Shown piece after piece: positions 9,601 through 18,600 of a DNA stretch of 64,000 bases (positions within the stretch are counted from its first letter, which is position 1; each line of letters starts with the position of its first letter). Both the position numbers and the translations under genes were made by a program. Origin of the DNA: Citrobacter amalonaticus (GTDB lineage: Bacteria; Pseudomonadota; Gammaproteobacteria; Enterobacterales; Enterobacteriaceae); assembly GCF_001559075.2 (NCBI RefSeq), contig NZ_CP014015.2:1116001-1180000 (forward strand), read 5' to 3'. The notes under the pieces were generated by a model. The model was not told where the DNA came from. It was given only the letters and a program-made list of their open reading frames with translations, and ran no database searches.

Positions 9601-12600
9601 TCGTACCGGAGGCAAAATCACCCCGAGAAGAGGCCACATCATCGGTGTAGCTGACGATCGTTGCCGTCGTCGCCGACGGGGTCAGGTCAACCGTTACGAT
9701 CTGATCGTTGGTCGCCCCGACGTTTCCGGCGACATCCACCACGCGTACCTGATAAGTGTGATCGCCTTCCACTAACGTACGTGAATCCACATACGACCAG
9801 TCGGTGCCATTCATGATGACATCCTGCCAGGTCACCCCGTTATCGACGCTGATCTGCACGCGATCGCCTGCCGCCAACGGCGCAGCAATAGAGCCTTTGA
9901 TCGTCAGCGATGTGTCATTGGTCAGCCAGTCTGTGCTGCTGTAGCCCGTATCTGTAGAGATGCTGTCGATGCTGACGGTAATGGCGCTATCCGGCGGAGT
10001 CAGATCGACCGTCACCTGCTGGTGCGCGGTGGAGCCAATGTTGCCCGCGGTATCAATCACGCGCACCCAGTAGTCATAAGTCCCTTCAACCAGCGTACGA
10101 CCATCATCGAAGAACCAGTTATTGCCAATCACCGTCACGTTCTGCCAGGTTGCGCCACCGTCCAGACTGATCTGCACGATTTCGCCCGGGGCCAGCGTCG
10201 CGCCCAGAGAGCCCTGCAGACTGAGCGACGTATCTTTAGTGATAAAGTCGCTGCTGCTCAGACCGCTGTCGTCAGAGATGCTGTCGAACACGATCGTTTT
10301 GCTGGCGTCCGGCACTTGCGTGTCGATGGTGACCGTCTGGTTGGTCGTCGCACTGACGTTACCCGCATCGTCAATCACCCGCAGTTGGTAAACGTAATCG
10401 CCATCGGCAAGCGTGCGTCCATCCGCATAAGACCAGCTCTGACCGCTTACGCTGACGTCAATCCATGTGAGCCCGCCATCAAGGCTTATCTGCACATGTT
10501 CGCCGCTGGCAAGAACCGCATTCAGTGAACCATGCAGTGCAAGCTGATTATCGTGCGTAATGAAGTCGCTGGTCGACAGACCGGTATCCTGAGTAATGGA
10601 ATCGACGGAAATCAACGTGACTGCTGGCGGTGTGGTATCCACTCGGATCGCCTGACTGTCGAGCGACCCAACGTTGCCTGCGGCATCAATCACACGTACC
10701 AGATACTGATATGAACCATCCGCCAGGGTACGCCCATCGGCATACGACCAGGAGGAACCATTCACCACCAGGTCAATCCAGGTTGCGCCGCCATCAAGGC
10801 TGATTTGCGCGGTTTCACCGCTTCCCAGAGGGGCGGAAAGTGAGCCCTCAAGCACGACCTGATTCGTGTTGGTCACAAAATCGCTGGCGCTGAGTCCACT
10901 GTCACCTTGTACCGAATCGATAGAGATTGTCTGGCCGGGCGCGGTCAAATCAACGTTAACCACATGCATCGAATTGCTGCTGTTACCGATGGCATTACTG
11001 ACTTCTGCATTCACAATGTACGCGGTGCCATCCACCAGAGCGGCAACGTCAGTACTGCTAACTACGCAGCTCCACTGACCATTACTGTCCACCACGGCGT
11101 GATAGGTTTTCCCCCCCAGCGTAATAGTGACCATCTGACCCGCCGGCGCGTTCGTCGTCCCGCTAATCGTCAGCGGTACGCCGTGTTCCGCAGCATTGAT
11201 CACATCATCCATGCTGAGCGTATCAATCGTAATTGTCGGAACTTCACGACTCAGCGTAACGTCATGGTTGATGTCAACGGTGTTACCCGCTTTATCGCTC
11301 ACGGTTGCCTTGATAGTGTAATTACCATCCGGCAAGCCATTGAAATCACTCGCTGGAACCAGTACCGACCAGTTTCCGTTGGCATCCACCGTGGCCTGGT
11401 AGGAATGACCGTTAAAGGTCACCGTCACGATACTCCCCTGTCCTGCATCGGAGGTCCCGCTGATGGTTTGCCCGGCCTGTTGTTCTGCCGTGTTGACCAC
11501 ATCATCAAACGCGACCGTATTAAGGGTAATAACCGGTGGAGTGGTATCGACCGTCACCGTCACAGAAGACACTGCTCCGCCCATATTACCGGCATCATCA
11601 ACAACCTTGACCTGCCAGGTGTGATCCCCATCAGCCAGTACGCGTGGATCCGTAAAGCTCCAGCCTGTGCCGTTCACGGTTGCTTCAACCCACGTAGCAC
11701 CGCCATCGACACTGATCATTAAATGTTCGTCGCCGCGCAGGGCCTTGCTAAGCGAGCCCTGAATAGTCAACGTGGTATCACTGGTAATAAAATCGCTGCC
11801 TGAAACACCGGTATCATTTGACACGCTGTCAAACTGGATCGTCGGCCAGCTTACGTCATTGTCGACAGTCACCCTTTGAGACGTTGTTGCCCCAACGTTG
11901 CCCGCCGCATCAACCACGCGCAGCATATAGAGATAGTCGCCATCCGCCAGGATACGGTTATCGTCGTAATGCCATTGCGTCCCGGTGACCGTCGTGGTAA
12001 TCCATGTCACCCCATTATCCAGGCTAATCTGCACAACTTCGCCCGCCGCCAGAGGGGCGCCCAATGACCCTTCAACCGTGAAGACGCGCGATTGGGTCAG
12101 GAAATCATTGTTATCCGCCCCCGTATCGGAGGAGATGCGGTCAACGGTCACGGTGGTCGCGGCATCCGGCGGTGTCAGATCGATCGTCACCTGCTGATGC
12201 GCAGTCTCACCGACGTTGCCCGCGGTATCAATCACGCGCACCCAGTAGTCATAAGTCCCTTCTGCCAGTGTACGGCCATCATCAAAGGTCCAGCTATTAC
12301 CAATCACCGTCACGTTCTGCCACGTCGCGCCACCGTCGAGGCTGATTTGTACGGTTTCATCTGCCGCCAGCGTCGCGCCCAGTGTACCTTTCAGGCTGAG
12401 CGAGGTGTCGTTGGTCAAGAAGTCGGTATTGCTCAGGCCACTGTCGTCAGTAATGCTGTCAAAAACGATTGTTTTGCTGGCGTCCGGTGCCTGCATATCA
12501 ATGGTCACCGTCTGGCTGGTGGTCGCACTGACGTTACCCGCATCGTCAATCACACGCAGTTGGTAAACGTAATCACCGTCGGCAAGCGTGCGTCCATCCG

Positions 12601-15600
12601 CGTAAGTCCAGGTCTGCCCGCTCACGCTGACGTCAATCCAGGTATTCCCACCATCAAGGCTTATCTGCACATGTTCACCGCTGGCCAGCGGCGCGTTTAA
12701 CGAGCCCTGTACGGTAAGTTGGTTGTCGCTGGTAATGAAATCACTTGTCGAGTGCCCTGAATCCTGAGTAATGGAATCGACGGAAATCAACGTGACTGCC
12801 GGTGGGGTGGTATCCACGACCACCGTCTGGCTAACGACTGTACCAACGTTGCCTGCGGCATCAATCACACGCACCAGGTACTGATATGAACCATCCGCCA
12901 GGGTACGCCCATCGGCATAAGACCAGGAAGTACCATTCACCACCAGGTCAATCCAGGTTGCGCCGCCATCAAGGCTGATTTGCGCGGTTTCACCGGTAGC
13001 AAGCGTTGTTGAAAGTGAACCATCGAGCACAATCTGGTTATCGCTGGTGATGAAGTCGGAGGCACTCAGCCCCGTATCATTCTGCACCGCCACGATAGTG
13101 ATGATCTGCGCTGGTGCGGCCAGATCCACGTTGATCGAATGATCGTCACTGGCGCTATTGCCAATGGCGTTGCTGACCTCCGCATGCACCGTGTAAGCCG
13201 TGCCATCTGCCAGCGCGGCAACATCGGCGCTGCCCACGACGCAGCTCCATTGACCGTTGCTGTCCACGACGGCTGTATATGTCTGGCCGTTCAGCGTGAT
13301 CGTGACCGTCTGACCCGCCGGGGCAGTGGTCGTCCCGCTGAGGATCAGCGATGTCCCGTGTTCTGCAGCATTAATGATGTCATCGGTGCTGAGCGTATTG
13401 ATGGTAATCGTCGGAACATCACCGTTCAGCGTCACATTGTGGCTGGTACCACCCGCGTTGCCCGCCGCATCGTTTACGGTGGCGGTGATGGTGTAATTTC
13501 CATCCACCAGACCATTGAAATCCGTTGCCGGCACAAAGACCGACCAGTTTCCGCTGGCATCCACCGTGGCCTGATAGGAATGACCGTTAAAGGTCACCGT
13601 TACCGTTTGACCCGGCTCTGCGGTTGTCGTGCCGCTAATGGTCTGTCCGGCTCGCTGCTCCCCAGTATTCACGATATCGTCGCTTGCCACGATATCAATC
13701 GTGATAAGCGGTGCCGTGGTATCGACCGTCACGATATGCGTTGTCTGGCTTTCATTGCCCGCCTTATCGCTGACGGTGGCCGTCACCATCAACGCACCCT
13801 CACTGAGTCCAGCCAGATCCGTTGCCGGAACGGTAACGCTCCAGCTGCCATCGGCGGCGACAACGGCAGTCCAGGACTGACCGCCTGCGGTGGTGGTCAC
13901 CACCTGACCCGCCTCTGCACTGGTGTTGCCCTGAATAATCAGAGGCTGCTGCTGTTCGTCAGCGTTGAGCACATCGTCTACGGAGATCGTGTTGATAGTG
14001 ACAACCGGAGCCGAGGTATCCACCGAGACCAGAGAGGAGGCCGACGCGCTGTTACCGGCGCTGTCCTGCGCCGTCACAGAGACGGTATAACGCTGGCCGT
14101 CGCCAAGCTGCACCACATCGGCTGCCGGTACGATCGCAGTCCAGGTGCCGTTCGCCTGTACGGTCGCGGTGTAACTCTGACCGTTCAGCATCACCGTGAC
14201 GATCGTACCTGCAGGCAACTGACCGCTGGTTCCGCTGATGGTGAGATAACTGCCCGCTTCCAGCGCATTGATCACGTCATCGACGGCAATGGTATCCACT
14301 GCCAGCGTGACGGTTGCGGTATTAACCTCCACATCGTGGGTCGCGGAACCGCTGTTGCCTGCCGCGTTCGTCACGGTCACGGCGATGGTGGTGGTGCCGT
14401 CGTTCAGGCCGCTGATGTCCGCTGCCGGCACACCGACGCTCCAGTTGCCTGCCGCGTCCACCACCGTGGTGTAGTTTTTGCCGTTCACGGTCACGGTGAC
14501 CGCATCACCCGCCGCCGCGCCGCTGGCGGAGCCGCTGATGATCTGGGTCTGGCCGTGCTCGGCGCGGTTGATGATGTCGTCGGCTGCCACGGTATTGATG
14601 GTCACCACCGGTGACGTGGTGTCGACCGTCAGGGCATGGCTCGCCGAGCCGGTGTTACCGGCGGTGTCAGAGACCGTGGCGGTAACATTACCGCTGGTCA
14701 GGGCACCGGCTTCTGCGGCCGGGACGGTCACGCTCCAGCTGCCGTTCGCCTGTACCAGTGCGGTGTAGCTGTTGCCGTTAATGGTCACGGTGACGGTCTG
14801 ACCTGCCGGTGCGGTGGTGGTCCCGGTAATGACCAGGTCCGCCTGCGCTTCGGTGGCGTTAAGGATATCGTCCGCGGCGATAGTGCTGATGGTGATCACC
14901 GGCGCGGTGGTGTCGACGCTGTAGTCGTGGGTCGCCGACGCGCTGTTGCCGGCGGCATTGCTCACACTCACCTCCACGCGGGCGCTGCCGTCGGTGATCC
15001 CCGCCAGGTCCGCAGGCGGTACGGTCAGGGTCCACTCGCCGTTCGCCTGTACCTGAGCGGTATAGGTCTGGCCATTCAGGGTCAAGGTGACCAGCTGGCC
15101 GGCTTCCACATTCGTGGTCGTGCCGGAGAGCACCAGGTCCGCGCCCTGTTCGGTGGCGTTAATCACGTCGTCGGCGGTCACGCTGCTGACGGTGACGGAC
15201 GGTGCCGAGGTATCCACGGTCACATCGTGGGTGGCGGAGCCGCTGTTGCCTGCCGCGCTGGTCACGGTGACAGAAATGGTATTCACACCGTCGTTCAGGC
15301 CGCTGATGTCCGCCGCCGGTACGCCGACGCTCCAGTTGCCTGCCGCGTCCACCACGGTGGTGTAATCTTTCCCGTTCACGGTCACGGTGACCGCATCACC
15401 CGCCGCCGCACCGCTGGCGGAGCCGCTGATGATCTGGGTCTGGCCGTGTTCGGCGCGGTTAATGATGTCGTCGGCTGCCACGGTATTGATGGTCACCACC
15501 GGTGATGTGGTGTCAACCGTCAGGGCATGGCTCGCCGAGCCGGTATTACCGGCCGCGTCCGAGACCGTGGCGGTAACATTACCGGTGGTCAGGGCACCGG

Positions 15601-18600
15601 CTTCTGCGGCCGGAACGGTGACGCTCCAGCTGCCGTTCGCCTGTACCAGTGCGGTGTAGTCGTTACCGTTAATGGTCACGGTCACCGTCTGACCGGCCGG
15701 CGCGGTGGTGGTCCCGGTAATGACCAGGTCCGCCTGCGCTTCGGTGGCGTTAAGGATATCGTCCGCGGCGATAGTGCTGATGGTGATCACCGGCGCGGTG
15801 GTGTCGACGCTGTAGTCGTGGGTCGCCGACGCGCTGTTGCCGGCGGCATTGCTCACACTCACTTCAACACGGGCGCTGCCGTCGGTGATCCCCGCCAGGT
15901 CCGCAGACGGTACGGTCAGGGTCCACTCGCCGTTGTTATCCACCGTGGCGGTGTACGGTCTGCCGTTAAACATCACCGTCACTGTCTGGCCGGCTTCCAC
16001 GTTCGTGGTCGTGCCGGACAGTACCAGGTCCGCACCCTGTTCGGCGGCGTTAATCACGTCATCGGCGGTCACGCTGCCGACGGTGACCGACGGTGCCGCG
16101 GTGTCCACGGTCACATCGTGGGTCGCGGAGCCGCTGTTGCCGGCCGCGTTCGTCACGGTCACGGCGATGGTGGTGGTGCCGTCGTTCAGGCCGCTGATGT
16201 CCGCCGCCGGCACGCCGACGCTCCAGTTGCCCGCTGCGTCCACCACCGTGGTGTAATTTTTCCCGTTCACGGTCACGGTGACCGCATCACCCGCCGCCGC
16301 GCCGCTGGCGGAGCCGCTGATGATCTGGGTCTGGCCGTGCTCGGCGCGGTTGATGATGTCGTCGGCTGCCACGGTGCTGATGGTCACCACCGGTGACGTT
16401 GTGTCAACCGTCAGGGCATGGCTGGCTGAACCGGTGTTACCGGCGGTGTCAGAGACCGTGGCGGTAACATTACCGCTGGTCAGGGCACCGGCTTCTGCGG
16501 CCGGGACGGTGACGCTCCAGCTGCCGTTCGCCTGTACCAGTGCGGTGTAGTCGTTGCCGTTAATGGTCACGGTGACGATCTGGCCGGCCGGTGCGGTGGT
16601 GGTCCCGATAATGACCAGGTCCGCCTGCGCTTCGGTGGCGTTAAGGATATCGTCCGCGGCGATAGTGCTGATGGTGATCACCGGCGCGGTGGTGTCGACG
16701 CTGTAATCGTGGGTCACCGACGCGCTGTTACCGGCGGCATTGCTGACGCTGGCCTCCACGCGGGCGCTGCCGTCGCTCAGACCCGCCAGGTCCGCAGACG
16801 GCACGGTCAGGGTCCACTCGCCGTTGTTATCCACCGTGGCGGTGTACGGTCTGCCGTTAAACATCACCGTCACTGTCTGACCAGCTTCCACGTTCGTGGT
16901 CGTGCCGGACAGTACCAGGTCCGCGCCCTGCTCGGCGGCGTTAATCACGTCGTCGGCGGTCACGCTGCTGACGGTGACGGACGGTGCCGAGGTATCCACG
17001 GTCACATCGTGGGTGGCGGAGCCGCTGTTGCCTGCCGCGCTGGTCACGGTGACAGAAATGGTATTCACACCGTCGTTCAGGCCGCTGATGTCCGCCGCCG
17101 GCACGCCGACGCTCCAGTTGCCCGCCGCGTCCACCACGGTGGTGTAATCTTTGCCGTTCACGGTCACGGTGACCGCATCACCCGCCGCCGCGCCGCTGGC
17201 GGAGCCGCTGATGATCTGGGTCTGGCCGTGTTCGGCACGGTTGATGATGTCGTCGGCTGCCACGGTATTGATGGTCACCACCGGTGACGTGGTGTCGACG
17301 GTCAGGGCATGGCTGGCTGAGCCGGTGTTACCGGCGGTGTCAGAAACCGTGGCGGTAACCGTGCCGGTGGTCAGTACGCCGGCAACGGCCATGATGGAAT
17401 AGACGCTCCCCGTTGGAACGGTCACGCTCCAGGTACCGTTCGCCTGTACCAGCGCCGTATAGCTGTTGCCGTTAATCATCACGGTCACCGTCTGACCGGC
17501 TGGCGCCGTGGTGGTCCCGGTGATCACCAGGTCCGCCAGTGATTCGGTGGCGTTAAGGATATCGTCAGCGGCAATGGTATCGATCGTGATCAATGGCGCA
17601 GAGGTATCCAGAGTGACGGTACGACCCGCATCGGCCGTGTTACCACTGGCATTGGTGACACTAACGCTGATCTGTTCGCGACTGTCGGTCAGTGATGCAA
17701 TGGCCGAAGGCGGCACGGTCACACTCCATGAACCATCGCCCTGAACCAGCGCAGTAAAGGTCTGGCCTGCAAACTTCACCACTACCGTCTGACCCGCTTC
17801 AACGCCCTGGGTCTGACCAGAAATCAGCAGGTCGGCTCCTTTTTCGGCGCTATTGATAAGATCATCGGTGGAAAGGGTATCAATGGAGATCGCGACCGGA
17901 TCCAGATCGAGTTCGACCTGGTGGTCAACCGTCACCGTGTTTGCCCAGGCATCCTGTGCGCTGGCATTCACCACCACCTGGCCTGCGGTCCAGCTTTGCA
18001 GATCCGCAGCCGGTACCCCAATCTGCCAGTTACCACTGCTATCAACAACGGTCTGGTAAGTCACGTTATTGATAGTCACGTTGATCGTTGTACCTGCCGC
18101 CAGATGACTGCTGCTCCCGGTGACCACCAAATCCTGATGTTGTTCGATGGCGTTAACGATATCGTCGCCAGAAAGAGTATTGATACGCAGGCCTGGCAGC
18201 GATGCATTGATGTTGATATCGCGATCGCCAGTACCTGTGTTGCCGTGGCTGTTCGTTACAGAAGCAGTAAAGGTCAGATCACCATCGCCAAAGCTGTTCA
18301 GGTCGCTCGCCGGAATGGTTACTTTCCAGCTCAAATCATTTTCTACGGTGGCAGTGTAATGCTTGCCGCCCACCATGATGGAAACCGTGTCGCCTGCTGC
18401 GGCATTTGTCACGCGACCGCTTAAGATTTGATCGCTATTGGCTTCGGTGTTGTTAACCAGGTTGTCCGTGGCGAAATTATTGATGATCACCTGCGGCAGC
18501 GTCGTGTCGACAAGGAATGATGCGGTGGTCGTCCCACTGTTGCCAATGGAATCTGTCCCGCTGACGGTCACGTTATAAATTGTGTTCGCCAGATTCAGTA

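Noticed and set aside
13139..14614. Long plus-strand open frame (491 codons) and several similar ones within 6700-20300
   Set aside because: They are antisense to the adhesin gene. The regular repeats and GC bias of the real gene keep the opposite frames open; the products are His/Arg/Gly-rich and have no family features.
15527..16396. Repeated 289-codon antisense frames (14636-15505 and 15527-16396)
   Set aside because: Shadows of the 891-bp super-repeat in the adhesin; useful only for showing the period.
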